Assembly (NCBI RefSeq): GCF_003429005.1
Contig: NZ_QVQV01000006.1
Location: forward strand, 496,001 to 560,000
Length of the DNA stretch: 64,000 nt
Source: Paraburkholderia sp. DHOC27
Lineage (GTDB): Bacteria > Pseudomonadota > Gammaproteobacteria > Burkholderiales > Burkholderiaceae
Direction of reading: 5' to 3'
Under the pieces are notes generated by a model, which made no database searches, was not told the origin of the DNA, and worked only from the letters and a program-made list of their open reading frames with translations. Shown one piece after another: positions 35,688-44,239 of the stretch (its first letter is position 1; every line of letters starts with the position of its first letter). A program made the translations under genes and the position numbers.

Positions 35688-35954
35688 CTACTCCGAAAAT
35701 AACGTGTTCAAGGCGGTGGCGGCTTCGCTGTCCACCGTGTTCCACGTCACGGTCTCCGCCTCGAAGATGTAGTGAGTCGTGTACTTGCCGAGCCGGGCGA
35801 GAATCTCTTCCTGAATGACTTCCGGCGCAACATCGAGTTTCAGATACCACGCTGTCGACGACAAACGTGTCTGGAAGGCGCCGTATTCGGCCAGCAAATG
35901 GTCGAACGCGTCGGCGTCGTGATCGCGGCAAACAATCACCAGATTTCCCTTCAT
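35688..35954 (-). CDS. Small hypothetical protein, possible Cas2/SinR-like fold
   Basis: 88 residues. AGGAGA precedes ATG 35954; an in-frame ATG at 35981 lacks a site. The pattern is a hydrophobic first strand (NLVIVCRDHDADAFDHLLAEYG), LSSTAWYLKLD with a dihydrophobic strand, then a helix EVIQEEILARLG. This resembles the small ferredoxin-like SinR/Cas2/VapD group (strand, helix, STW strand). The usual Asp at the end of strand one is not clearly conserved, so nuclease activity is doubtful. It is convergent with the histidine kinase. No CRISPR or toxin partner is nearby. Fold call is inference. Confidence 0.7.
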   Translation of the reverse strand: MKGNLVIVCRDHDADAFDHLLAEYGAFQTRLSSTAWYLKLDVAPEVIQEEILARLGKYTTHYIFEAETVTWNTVDSEAATALNTLFSE

Positions 35955-36092
35955 GCAACTCTCCTGGTAGAGCGGTATCAATGCGGTATCAATGGCTTTC
36001 CTGTCAAAGCCGATGATACCTGCTTCGCTCCAGCGTGTCGGTGCGGTGGGATGCTGCCGGAATCCGGCAGGCGTGTTATCCGCGCGTACCGC

Positions 36093-37769
36093 TTACCAGG
36101 TGGTGGCGGCCGTGCGGGTGGGCGGGGCGGTGTCGTCGGGCGGCAGCGCTTCGGTGCGGTCGCGCCCGCCGCTCTTCGCGGCATACAGCGCAAGGTCGGC
36201 GCGGCTCATGAGCCGCTCGGGCAGATCTTCGGGCGACAGCTCCGTAATGCCGATGCTCACGCTCAAGCTGGCCGAAGGCGGCAGCTTGGTGGACGGCACG
36301 GCCTTCAGACGGTTGCGCAGCCGCTCGACCACTTCGCGCCCGGTTTCGAGCGCGGTGACGGGCAGCAGGATGCCGAATTCCTCGCCGCCCAGCCGGCCAA
36401 TCGCGTCGCTGGCGCGCAGTTCGGCGCGGCAGGTGTCGACGAAGTGTTCGAGCGCGCGGTCGCCGGCGGCGTGGCCGAAACGGTCGTTGATCTGCTTGAA
36501 GTGATCGAGGTCGGCAATCGCCATGCACAACGGTTCGCCGCTCGCCTGGGTGCGTTCGATTTCCCGCCGCAGCAGATCGAGGAAGTAGCGCCGCGACAGC
36601 GCGCCGGTGAGGGCGTCATGACGCGCCTCGGCGGAGAGCAGCGTATTGGCCGACTGCAATTGTTCGGCAAGGTCGCGGGTGGCGCGGTGGTGACGCCGCT
36701 CGCGCACATACGACAGCGTGATCACCCAGGCCAGCGCAGCCGTGCCCGCCAGCGTCAGGAACACCAGCAGATGATCGCGCTTGTGGTTGCGCAGCAGTTC
36801 CGGCCACGCAGCGAGCGGATCGACCAGATGCGCGGACAGCCCCGAGTTGAGACCGATACGCGATTCGTACAAGGCGGGGTCGGGGCGATCCATCATGCTG
36901 AAGAGTTCGCCGGCCACTGCCGCCGGAATCCACGGCGCCTGCTCGCGCACCTGCTGCATGTGCGGTTCGATCTGCACATTCGGGAAGTCGACGCGGCGGT
37001 AGGTGTTCAGGCGTTCGGCGGGGCTCATCTGTTTGATGCGGCCATTGGGCAGCGCGTGGCCTTCGAGCGCGGCGTCGTGCGCCATGATGATCACGCCGTT
37101 TTCGTCGGCGACGAACGCGCCCGCATGCGCCACCCAGTGACGCAGCCGCGAGATGCCGACCTTGGCGACCACCGCGCCCACCAGGATGCCGTCGTCATAG
37201 ACCGGCGCGGCAATGAAGATGCCCGGTTCGCCGCTCGAGCGCCCCACGCCGTATGCCTCGCCGAACGCGCCGAGCAGGGCGTTGGCCAGAAAGCTGCGGC
37301 CGCGCATGTCGACGCCCACGAAGTTGCGCGTCTGCACGTTGCTGGCCGCCACGCAGATGCCGTTGGCGTTGACCAGCCAGATCGAATCGAGCCCGGAGAA
37401 GCCTTGCCCGTCGTGCAGGAAGGCGCTGACCGAAGCGAGCGTGGGCACTTTGAGGAGCGTCTCGCGCAGCGCGGGTTCCGCCGCGCTGCCGTTCGCGGCA
37501 TAATTCTGCGATTGCGCCAGGGCGTGCTGGACGACATCCATCTCGGCCATCGTGGCGGGGATGGCGCGCGACATGGCCAGGTCGCTGGCAATCACCTCGG
37601 CCATGTTGTCGACGATTGATTCGGACATCTGCCGTTGTGCGCGCAGGGCCGCGTCGAGCTCTTGCTGTACCATCCGGTCCGCGATCATGCCGGACACGAA
37701 CCAGCAAACGAGCACGATCAGCGCGAAGCTGAGCGGTCCGGGTGCCTGGCGCAAGGATTTACTGTTCAT
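36093..37769 (-). CDS. Membrane diguanylate cyclase with extracytoplasmic Cache-type sensor
   Basis: 558 residues. TM1 near 13-32, a large periplasmic domain of about 300 residues resembling dCache (SVSAFLHDGQGFSGLDSIWLVNANG, FLANALLGAFGEAYGVG, GIFIAAPVYDDG), TM2 near 335-355, then GGDEF. The active site is GGEEF near residue 460, with an inhibitory I-site RASD exactly five residues upstream. It therefore should make cyclic di-GMP from GTP and be product-inhibited. No EAL domain. A Pro/Thr-rich tail ends the protein. Single gene. Confidence 0.94.
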   Translation of the reverse strand: MNSKSLRQAPGPLSFALIVLVCWFVSGMIADRMVQQELDAALRAQRQMSESIVDNMAEVIASDLAMSRAIPATMAEMDVVQHALAQSQNYAANGSAAEPALRETLLKVPTLASVSAFLHDGQGFSGLDSIWLVNANGICVAASNVQTRNFVGVDMRGRSFLANALLGAFGEAYGVGRSSGEPGIFIAAPVYDDGILVGAVVAKVGISRLRHWVAHAGAFVADENGVIIMAHDAALEGHALPNGRIKQMSPAERLNTYRRVDFPNVQIEPHMQQVREQAPWIPAAVAGELFSMMDRPDPALYESRIGLNSGLSAHLVDPLAAWPELLRNHKRDHLLVFLTLAGTAALAWVITLSYVRERRHHRATRDLAEQLQSANTLLSAEARHDALTGALSRRYFLDLLRREIERTQASGEPLCMAIADLDHFKQINDRFGHAAGDRALEHFVDTCRAELRASDAIGRLGGEEFGILLPVTALETGREVVERLRNRLKAVPSTKLPPSASLSVSIGITELSPEDLPERLMSRADLALYAAKSGGRDRTEALPPDDTAPPTRTAATTW

Positions 37770-38383
37770 CGGCTCTCAGATCCGTCTGACTTTTTGCATG
37801 CGACAAGGTCAAGCGTTACAGCGCGCCGGCGCTGGGTCGTTCCTCTGGTGGCGGGTTGGGGGCTGCTGCGAACCGGGGTAGTCCCACGTGTTCTGTATTA
37901 CAGCCTGTCGCCCGCAGGCGGCTCTCGTGTAGGGATTTTAACCGCCGCATGGCGCTACGCCAGTCGTTATTGCGGAATTACGTAGGTCATCAGGTTATTA
38001 ACGGCCACGCCCGGTCCTTTCTGAACGCTGCTGCGGGTTTTCCAGATGTGACCGGCACGGGCTGGAATACGGCTCACGAGTGCGCAACAGGGCGTCGCCG
38101 CCCCGAGCGCGCTGTCCGGCGACTCATTTGGGCCAGAAGGTTGTGCCTGAAACATAGGTTGTAGTAGTGTCGTGCCGTCCAAAACAAGGAAAGCTCGCCA
38201 GCCGTGGGCCGGCGCCGCTAACGTATTACCGCACACGCGTTTTGCCATGCCTGATTTTCGCTTTCCGGACCGGTCTTCCGAACCCCGCGCCGCGCCTCGG
38301 CTCCAGCAGGCCCGGGCAGACAAACCGGCGTCGCCTCGCGCGGCCCGCATTCAAATAGCTTACGCAAACAGGAAGGGCGTCTG
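37770..38383. other. Intergenic region upstream of the double-permease operon
   Basis: 614 bases between divergent genes. Several short frames exist, but none has a credible ribosome site plus coding character. AGGA before ATG 38384 is the only clear signal. Promoters for the diguanylate cyclase and the transporter must be here; not assigned. Confidence 0.5.
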
Positions 38384-40135
38384 ATGGACTTCAGCTTCGA
38401 CCTCAAACGCACCGCCAACGCGTCGGCCTGGCGCCTGTTACCCAATGGCTGGGATTTCGTCGCCTTCCCGTTGATCATCTGCCTGATCGCGATGGCCTCC
38501 ATCGGCTTTCACCAGACGCTCGCGCCCATGTCGACGCTGAAGAGCCAGGTGATCTCGCTCGCGCCGTCGAATCTGCCCGAGTATGCAATGCGCACCACGC
38601 TGCGCATGCTGGCGGCGATGGTCGCCTCGCTGGTCTTCACACTGGTGTACGGCACGCTCGCGGCCAAGAGCCGCCGCGCGGGTCTGGTGCTGGTGCCGAT
38701 CCTCGACATCCTGCAGTCGGTGCCAGTGCTTGGCTACATTTCGTTTACGGTGACGTTCTTCCTCGCGCTGTTCCCGGGGCGTGTGCTCGGCGCCGAACTG
38801 GCGGCGATCTTCGCGATCTTCACGAGCCAGGCCTGGAACATGACCTTCAGCTTCTATCAGTCGCTGCGCACGGTGCCGCGCGATCTGGACGAAGTCTCGC
38901 GCGGTTTTCATCTCACCTCGTGGCAGCGCTTCTGGAAGCTCGAAGTGCCGTTCTCGATGCCGGGCCTCATCTGGAACATGATGATGTCGATGTCGGGCGG
39001 CTGGTTTTTCGTGGTGGCCTCCGAAGCGATCACGGTGGGCAACAACACCATCACGCTGCCGGGCATTGGCGCGTATCTGGCGCAGGCCATCTCCGAGAAA
39101 AACCTGCATGCGATCGGCTGGGTGATCTTGACCATGACGGTGGTGATTCTCGCGTACGATCAGTTCCTGTTCCGTCCGCTGGTGGCGTGGGCGGACAAGT
39201 TCCGCATGGAGAACACCAGTTCTGGCGATGCGCCCGAGTCGTGGCTGCTCGACCTGATTCGCCGCACGCGTCTGATTCACCGTCTGCTGGTGCCGATTGG
39301 CTGGATCTTCGCCAATGCCGCGCGTGTGCCGATGCGTCTGCCGAGCTTCGACCGCGTGCGTTTTGCGATTCCGCAGCGCCAGAAGTCGTCGCGCGTGGGC
39401 GACATCGTTTGGGGTGTCCTCGTCATCCTGCTCACGCTGTACGTCGTCTACCGTGTCGTGACGTATGTGCGTACTGGCGTCACGCTCGATGAAGTGGGCC
39501 ATGTGCTGGTGCTCGGCCTGATTACGCTCGTGCGTGTGATCTTGCTGATTGCGATTGCGTCCGTGATCTGGGTGCCGCTCGGCGTGCTGATCGGTCTGCG
39601 GCCGGCGCTGGCCGAGAAGATCCAGCCGCTCGCGCAGTTCCTCGCTGCCTTCCCGGCCAACCTGCTGTTTCCGGTGTTCGTCATCGTGATCGTGCGCTTT
39701 CATCTGAACCCGGATATCTGGCTCTCGCCGCTGATCGTGCTCGGCACGCAGTGGTATATCCTGTTCAATGTCATCGCCGGTGCAAGCTCTTACCCCAACG
39801 ACTACCGCGAGGCCGCGACCAACTTTGGCATTCGCGGCTGGCAGTGGTGGCGCAAGGCGATGCTGCCGGGCATCTTTCCGTACTACGTGACAGGCGCGAT
39901 CACCGCGTCGGGCGGCGCGTGGAACGCAAGCATCGTGGCCGAATACGTCCAGTGGGGCGACACCAAAGTCGAAGCGCATGGTCTTGGCGCGTACATCGCG
40001 CAAACCACGGCCGCGGGCGATTTCCCGAAGATCATCCTCGGCATTGCCGTGATGTCGCTCTTCGTGACCTTGTTCAACCGCCTGCTGTGGCGTCCGATGT
40101 ACGCCTTCGCCGAGTCCAAGCTTCGGCTCGATTGA
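38384..40135 (+). CDS. Double ABC permease fusion (NitT/TauT-type)
   Basis: 583 residues made of two concatenated BPD_transp_1 permease domains, about 1-270 and 340-583. Each has six or so transmembrane helices and its own EAA loop (EVSRGFHLTSWQRFWKLEVPFSMPG; EAATNFGIRGWQWWRKAMLPGIFP). Both domains resemble nitrate/sulfonate/taurine-type permeases. One protein thus supplies the full channel. The ATPase gene follows 23 bases later. No binding protein is encoded nearby, so the substrate is unknown. Confidence 0.92.
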   Translation: MDFSFDLKRTANASAWRLLPNGWDFVAFPLIICLIAMASIGFHQTLAPMSTLKSQVISLAPSNLPEYAMRTTLRMLAAMVASLVFTLVYGTLAAKSRRAGLVLVPILDILQSVPVLGYISFTVTFFLALFPGRVLGAELAAIFAIFTSQAWNMTFSFYQSLRTVPRDLDEVSRGFHLTSWQRFWKLEVPFSMPGLIWNMMMSMSGGWFFVVASEAITVGNNTITLPGIGAYLAQAISEKNLHAIGWVILTMTVVILAYDQFLFRPLVAWADKFRMENTSSGDAPESWLLDLIRRTRLIHRLLVPIGWIFANAARVPMRLPSFDRVRFAIPQRQKSSRVGDIVWGVLVILLTLYVVYRVVTYVRTGVTLDEVGHVLVLGLITLVRVILLIAIASVIWVPLGVLIGLRPALAEKIQPLAQFLAAFPANLLFPVFVIVIVRFHLNPDIWLSPLIVLGTQWYILFNVIAGASSYPNDYREAATNFGIRGWQWWRKAMLPGIFPYYVTGAITASGGAWNASIVAEYVQWGDTKVEAHGLGAYIAQTTAAGDFPKIILGIAVMSLFVTLFNRLLWRPMYAFAESKLRLD

Positions 40136-40158
40136 CAGCTTACTTAAGGCAAACCGAG

Positions 40159-41505
40159 ATGCAAAATCCTAAAGCTGCCGTAACCGCTGCGCCGCTCCAG
40201 ACTCCGCCGAAACCTCCGCGCCTCGGCGACGAGATTCTGAAGGTCAAGGACGTGTGCCGCGGTTTCAACAAGACGCAGGGCGAGTTGCTGGTGCTCGACG
40301 ACGTGAACCTGGCGCTGCGTGAAGGCGAGATTGTCGGCATGCTGGGCCGGTCGGGCTCGGGCAAGTCGACGCTGCTGCGCATCATCGCCGGCCTGATCGA
40401 GCCGACCGATGGCGAAGTGTCGTACCTCGGCAAGCCGCTCGAAGGGCCTGCCAAGGGCGTGGCGATGGTGTTCCAGACCTTCGCGCTGTTCCCGTGGCTG
40501 ACCGTGCTGCAGAACGTGGAAGCCGGGCTCGAAGCGCAGGGCGTGGGTGCGCGCGAGCGGCGCGAACGCGCGCTGGCGGCGATCGACCTGATCGGTCTGG
40601 ACGGCTTCGAAAACGCCTACCCGCGTGAGCTGTCAGGCGGCATGCGACAGCGGGTGGGTTTCGCGCGTGCGCTGGTGGTCGATCCGACGCTGCTGCTGAT
40701 GGACGAGCCATTCTCCGCGCTCGACGTGCTGACCGCCGAAACGCTGCGTACCGACCTGCTGGATCTCTGGACGCAGGGGCGCATGCCGATCAAGTCGGTG
40801 CTGATCGTCACGCACAACATCGAGGAAGCGGTGTTCATGTGCGACCGCATTCTGGTGCTGTCGTCCAATCCGGGCCGCGTGATTGCCGAAATCAAGGTGC
40901 CGTTCAAGCACCCGCGTAACCGTCTGGACCCGGCGTTCCGCCGTCTGGTGGACGAGATCTACGCCAAGATGACCGCGCGTCAAACCGACGAGTCGACCAA
41001 GAAGGGCCTGGAGCTGGGTAGCTGGTTGCCGCACGTCTCCACCAACCTGATGGCCGGTCTGATCGAAACGCTGGCGTCCGCGCCGTACCACGGCCGCGCC
41101 GACATGCCGGAAATTGCCCGTTCGCTGCATCTGGAGGTGGACGATCTGTTCCCGGTGGCCGAAGTGTTGCAGCACCTGGGTTTCGCGGACATCCGCGAAG
41201 GCGATATTTTCCTGACGCCGCCCGCGCGCGTGTTTTCTGAATTCGGCACGCAGGAACGCAAGATGATGTTTGCCGAGCATTTGCTGCGGCATGTGCCGCT
41301 CGCGGCGCGGATCAAGAAGGTGCTCAACGAACGGCCGGGGCATCGCGCGCCGCGCGTGCGCTTCGAGCAGGAGCTGGAGGATTTTCTCTCGGACAGCGCC
41401 GCGGAAGAGACGCTCGACGCCGTGATCAACTGGGGCCGTTATGGCGAGATTTTCTCGTACAACGACCAGACAGAAATCTTCAGTCTCGAGGACGTCGAGT
41501 CCTGA
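40159..41505 (+). CDS. NitT/TauT-type ABC ATPase with AAA-associated C-terminal domain
   Basis: 448 residues. The ATPase domain (about 25-280) has Walker A GRSGSGKST, signature LSGGMRQRVGFARAL, Walker B LLLMDEPFSALD and switch VTHNIEEA. An additional 160-residue C-terminal domain (GSWLPHVSTNLMAGLIETLASAPYHGRADMPEIARSLHLEVDDLFP...) matches the AAA-associated domain found on some nitrate/bicarbonate-type ATPases and may act in regulation. ATG 40159; upstream in-frame sequence lies inside the permease gene. Operon with the fused permease. Confidence 0.92.
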   Translation: MQNPKAAVTAAPLQTPPKPPRLGDEILKVKDVCRGFNKTQGELLVLDDVNLALREGEIVGMLGRSGSGKSTLLRIIAGLIEPTDGEVSYLGKPLEGPAKGVAMVFQTFALFPWLTVLQNVEAGLEAQGVGARERRERALAAIDLIGLDGFENAYPRELSGGMRQRVGFARALVVDPTLLLMDEPFSALDVLTAETLRTDLLDLWTQGRMPIKSVLIVTHNIEEAVFMCDRILVLSSNPGRVIAEIKVPFKHPRNRLDPAFRRLVDEIYAKMTARQTDESTKKGLELGSWLPHVSTNLMAGLIETLASAPYHGRADMPEIARSLHLEVDDLFPVAEVLQHLGFADIREGDIFLTPPARVFSEFGTQERKMMFAEHLLRHVPLAARIKKVLNERPGHRAPRVRFEQELEDFLSDSAAEETLDAVINWGRYGEIFSYNDQTEIFSLEDVES

Positions 41506-41526
41506 ACATCGCTGTTTCTCAACTTC

Positions 41527-41608
41527 GTCTCAGCTTTGCTGAGACGGTAACGAACAATGGCCGATTGCAAGCGCGTGTGATTTCAACGCGCGTTGCAATC
41601 GGCCTTTT
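41527..41608 (+). terminator. Tandem hairpins terminating the double-permease operon
   Basis: First hairpin gtctcagc-ttt-gctgagac at 41527-41545. Second, stronger stem ggccgattgcaa at 41559-41570 with ttgcaatcggcc at 41593-41604, extended inward by gcgcgt/acgcgc, then ttttagctttt. A clear Rho-independent stop. Confidence 0.9.
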
Positions 41609-41720
41609 AGCTTTTGGTTGGGCCGTACGCGGGCTCAGCTATGCAGCAGTTGCCCGCCTGCCCGGCAGGTTGTGATTCATCAGGAGTGGCAAAGCGCGGA
41701 CGCAACGTCACGCGCCACTT

Positions 41721-42284
41721 TCACTGCAGATTGCCCCACCGTTCCACGGCCGGTTCAGCCGACGCCCATTTCCACCCCGCATCCTGCAGGCACGCACTGG
41801 CGGTGTACCAGTCTTCGTGCGCGTCGGGCTTGTCGCCATCGGCGACGGAGAACGCAAAGTCCTTGCAGATGGCCAGCGCCGACGTGAACGCGCGTGTCAC
41901 GCGCACTTCGCCGTGGCCGTTCTCGATAGGCAAGGTGTGTTTGACGCGCCAGGGCTTGCTGTCACCCACGGCCATACCGCCCGCGAGCGCCGCGATTTCG
42001 TTTTGCTGGTCGGTGTGCATGACGAGCATGTAGCGTTTGACCGCTGCGTCCGTGGCGGCCTGCACCGCAATGCCGACGCCGATGCCCACCGCCGGATTGG
42101 AGCTGACGATGCCCGTGGCGACACCCGCCGCTGCGCCGGCCGCCGTACCCACCGACGCGCAACCGCTGGTCAAAAGACTGGCGCCGACGCACACGGCTCC
42201 CGCGAGTACGAGACGCAGGCTCACGGAAAAACCAGGAGACGGGCGACGCGGCACCTTTTCTGGGGCAGTCATGCGCGTACTCAT
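41721..42284 (-). CDS. Paralogous lipoprotein B of a tandem pair
   Basis: 187 residues. A hydrophobic signal ends in LLTSGC (lipobox Cys), followed by Gly/Ala-rich zipper-like sequence (AAGAAAGVATGIVSSNPAVGIGVGIAV). The C-terminal domain has PWRVKHTLPIENGHGEVRVTRAF and the terminal WASAEPAVERWGNLQ. The same architecture and ending occur in the gene just upstream. Its ATG overlaps the TGA of that gene (ATGA), so the two are translationally coupled. Unknown function, probably an envelope lipoprotein. Confidence 0.82.
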   Translation of the reverse strand: MSTRMTAPEKVPRRPSPGFSVSLRLVLAGAVCVGASLLTSGCASVGTAAGAAAGVATGIVSSNPAVGIGVGIAVQAATDAAVKRYMLVMHTDQQNEIAALAGGMAVGDSKPWRVKHTLPIENGHGEVRVTRAFTSALAICKDFAFSVADGDKPDAHEDWYTASACLQDAGWKWASAEPAVERWGNLQ

Positions 42285-42850
42285 TGCAGCGCGCCCCAAC
42301 GTCCGGTGGCAGGTTCGGCCGACGCCCACTTCCAGTTCTGGCCGTCGCGGCAGATCGAGGCGACGTAGAACGCACTGGATGCCGCGGCGTCCTTGGTGGC
42401 GTCACGATCGACGGAGAAGACGATTTCCTTGCAATCGAGCGTGCCCGCGCTGATCACGCGGCTCACGGTCACGCGACCGTGTTCGTCGTCTTCGATAGGC
42501 ACCGAATGCGTCACGCTCCACGGCGCCACGCCACCCACATCCAGCGGGCCGGCGACCTTCGCGATGCCGTCCTGTGAATTGCGGTGAACCACGCGCTCCG
42601 AGTACTGCACGCCGGCTTGCGCCGCGGCGACGACGCCGAGACCAATGCCGGTTGCAACGGTGGCGTTTCGAGTGACCTGGGTGGCAATCGCAGCGCCTGC
42701 GATGCCGGCGCCGGTGGTGGCCGATTCGGAGTAGATCGAGCTACATCCGCTCAAGGTGGCGGCCATTGCGACGGCCAAAGCGACGAGCGTAGTGGCGCTC
42801 GCGCGCGGCGCGCGGAGCATGCCGCGCGCTGTGTCTTGTTGCTTGTTCAT
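42281..42850 (-). CDS. Paralogous lipoprotein A of a tandem pair
   Basis: 189 residues. Lipobox TLSGC, then a Gly/Ala-rich zipper (TTGAGIAGAAIATQVTRNATVATGIGLGVVAAAQ). The C-terminal domain has PWSVTHSVPIEDDEHGRVTVSRVIS, two Cys and WASAEPATGRWGALQ. It clearly shares ancestry with the next gene (same order of features, near-identical ending), so this is a tandem duplication that has since diverged. Start at 42850 (MNKQQDTA). No known function. Confidence 0.82.
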   Translation of the reverse strand: MNKQQDTARGMLRAPRASATTLVALAVAMAATLSGCSSIYSESATTGAGIAGAAIATQVTRNATVATGIGLGVVAAAQAGVQYSERVVHRNSQDGIAKVAGPLDVGGVAPWSVTHSVPIEDDEHGRVTVSRVISAGTLDCKEIVFSVDRDATKDAAASSAFYVASICRDGQNWKWASAEPATGRWGALQ

Positions 42851-43177
42851 GTCCCTGTCAGTGCTCCTGCTTGTGCCGTCCATCCCATTCGATCGCGGCG
42901 CGGCGGGCTGACAGCACGTCCTCTGCGACGCAGCAGCATTTTGCAGGATGCGATTTGTTATGGGCAGTGCGAAAGTGCAAGCAATTGCAAAAGTTGATGC
43001 GGCGCTGAGCCTTTTCTGTCTTGGCTCAGCGCGCTTTTTAAAGCGGCAGGGAGGGAGACTGCAGGTGCGTTCGACGTGGTGATGGCGAGCGCGGTAGTTG
43101 TTGCGAATGCAACCTACGCTGCAGCGGAAAATGCTACAGCAGCGACGCCATCATGCGTAGTCGTCGCCGCAAAAATC
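42851..43177. other. Intergenic region with an orphan + strand terminator
   Basis: 327 bases between two minus-strand genes. It carries the lipoprotein-operon promoter and a canonical terminator that points the wrong way for both neighbours (43002-43039, + strand). A + strand small RNA starting somewhere after 42851 would explain it. No protein-coding frame is convincing. Confidence 0.5.
43002..43039 (+). terminator. Orphan Rho-independent terminator, + strand
   Basis: A 10-bp perfect stem, gcgctgagcc at 43002-43011 and ggctcagcgc at 43023-43032, followed by gcttttt. The nearest + strand gene ends 1.5 kb earlier and already has a terminator. Confidence 0.82.
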
Positions 43178-44239
43178 TTACGACTCGCTTTCCTCTGCCG
43201 GTGCGTCGTCACCGCCATATGTACTCAGCCGGTTATAGAGCGTCTTCAGACTGACGCCAAGCGCCTTGGCGGCACGTCGCTTGTCGCCGCCGCAATACTT
43301 CAGCGTGCCGAGGATGATCTGCTTCTGCGCATCGGCGAGCGGCGTGCCGATCCACACGCTCATCGAATCGCCTTGCGTCACCGCTTTCTTCACGCGTGAA
43401 GCGAGATGCGGATGCGGCAACTCGACGGTCTTCTCCGCGAGAATGAAGGCGCGGTAAATCGCGTTCTTCAGTTCGCGGACGTTGCCCGGCCAGGACCACG
43501 TGCGCAAGGTTTCGAGCGAGCGCTTGCTGAAGCTCTTGTTGGTGCTTTCCTGGGCATTGAGCGCGGCGAGAAAGTGGAGCGCGAGCAGTTCGCGGTCGCC
43601 GTCGCGTTCACGCAGTGGTGGCGCGCGCAGCGGAAAGACCGCCAGGCGGTACATCAGGTCTTCGCGCAGCCCGTTTTCCTTTACCGCCACCGCCGGGTCG
43701 CGATTGGTGGCTGCGATCACGCGTACGTCGCCGTGGATCAGCTCGTTGCCGCCTACGCGATAGAACGTGCCGGTTTCGAGCGCGCGCAGCAGTTTCACCT
43801 GACGCACCGGCGCCATTTCCGTGATTTCGTCGAGAAACAGGGTGCCGCCGTTGGCGTGCTCGAAGTAGCCGACCCGGCCCTGTACCGCGCCCGTAAAGCT
43901 GCCTTTTTCGTGGCCGAACAGTTCGGCCTCGATCAGCTCGTCGGGGATCGCGCCGCAATTGACGGCGATGAATGGTGCGTCCTTGCGCGCGCTGTGATCG
44001 TGAATCGTGCGGGCGACCAGCTCCTTGCCTGTGCCGGATTCGCCAATGATGAGGGCGGTGGCATCGGTGGAGGCGACCCGTTCGATTTGCTCATATAAAT
44101 CCAGCATGACGGGCGATGAGCCGTACAGCAGACCATACGACTTCAGTCCCGCGACGCCTTCTGTCACGCGATGTTTCTCCGGTGCTGCCGCATTGCCGCC
44201 GGAAGCGACAGCGGGCGAGTCCAGATCGATTGACGCCAT
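43178..44239 (-). CDS. Sigma-54 enhancer-binding protein lacking a receiver domain
   Basis: 353 residues. AAA+ domain with Walker A GESGTGKE, the sigma-54-contact loop as GSFTGA (GHEKGSFTGA, Ala to Ser relative to GAFTGA), Walker B GGTLFLDEITEM, and WPGNVRELKN. C-terminal Fis-type HTH (RRAAKALGVSLKTLYNRLSTYG). The N-terminus has only about 45 disordered residues, so it lacks a phosphorylation switch and may be constitutively active or controlled by a partner. It is divergent from the DUF883 gene, whose upstream region holds a sigma-54 promoter. Paralogous to the activator at 45784. Confidence 0.95.
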   Translation of the reverse strand: MASIDLDSPAVASGGNAAAPEKHRVTEGVAGLKSYGLLYGSSPVMLDLYEQIERVASTDATALIIGESGTGKELVARTIHDHSARKDAPFIAVNCGAIPDELIEAELFGHEKGSFTGAVQGRVGYFEHANGGTLFLDEITEMAPVRQVKLLRALETGTFYRVGGNELIHGDVRVIAATNRDPAVAVKENGLREDLMYRLAVFPLRAPPLRERDGDRELLALHFLAALNAQESTNKSFSKRSLETLRTWSWPGNVRELKNAIYRAFILAEKTVELPHPHLASRVKKAVTQGDSMSVWIGTPLADAQKQIILGTLKYCGGDKRRAAKALGVSLKTLYNRLSTYGGDDAPAEESES

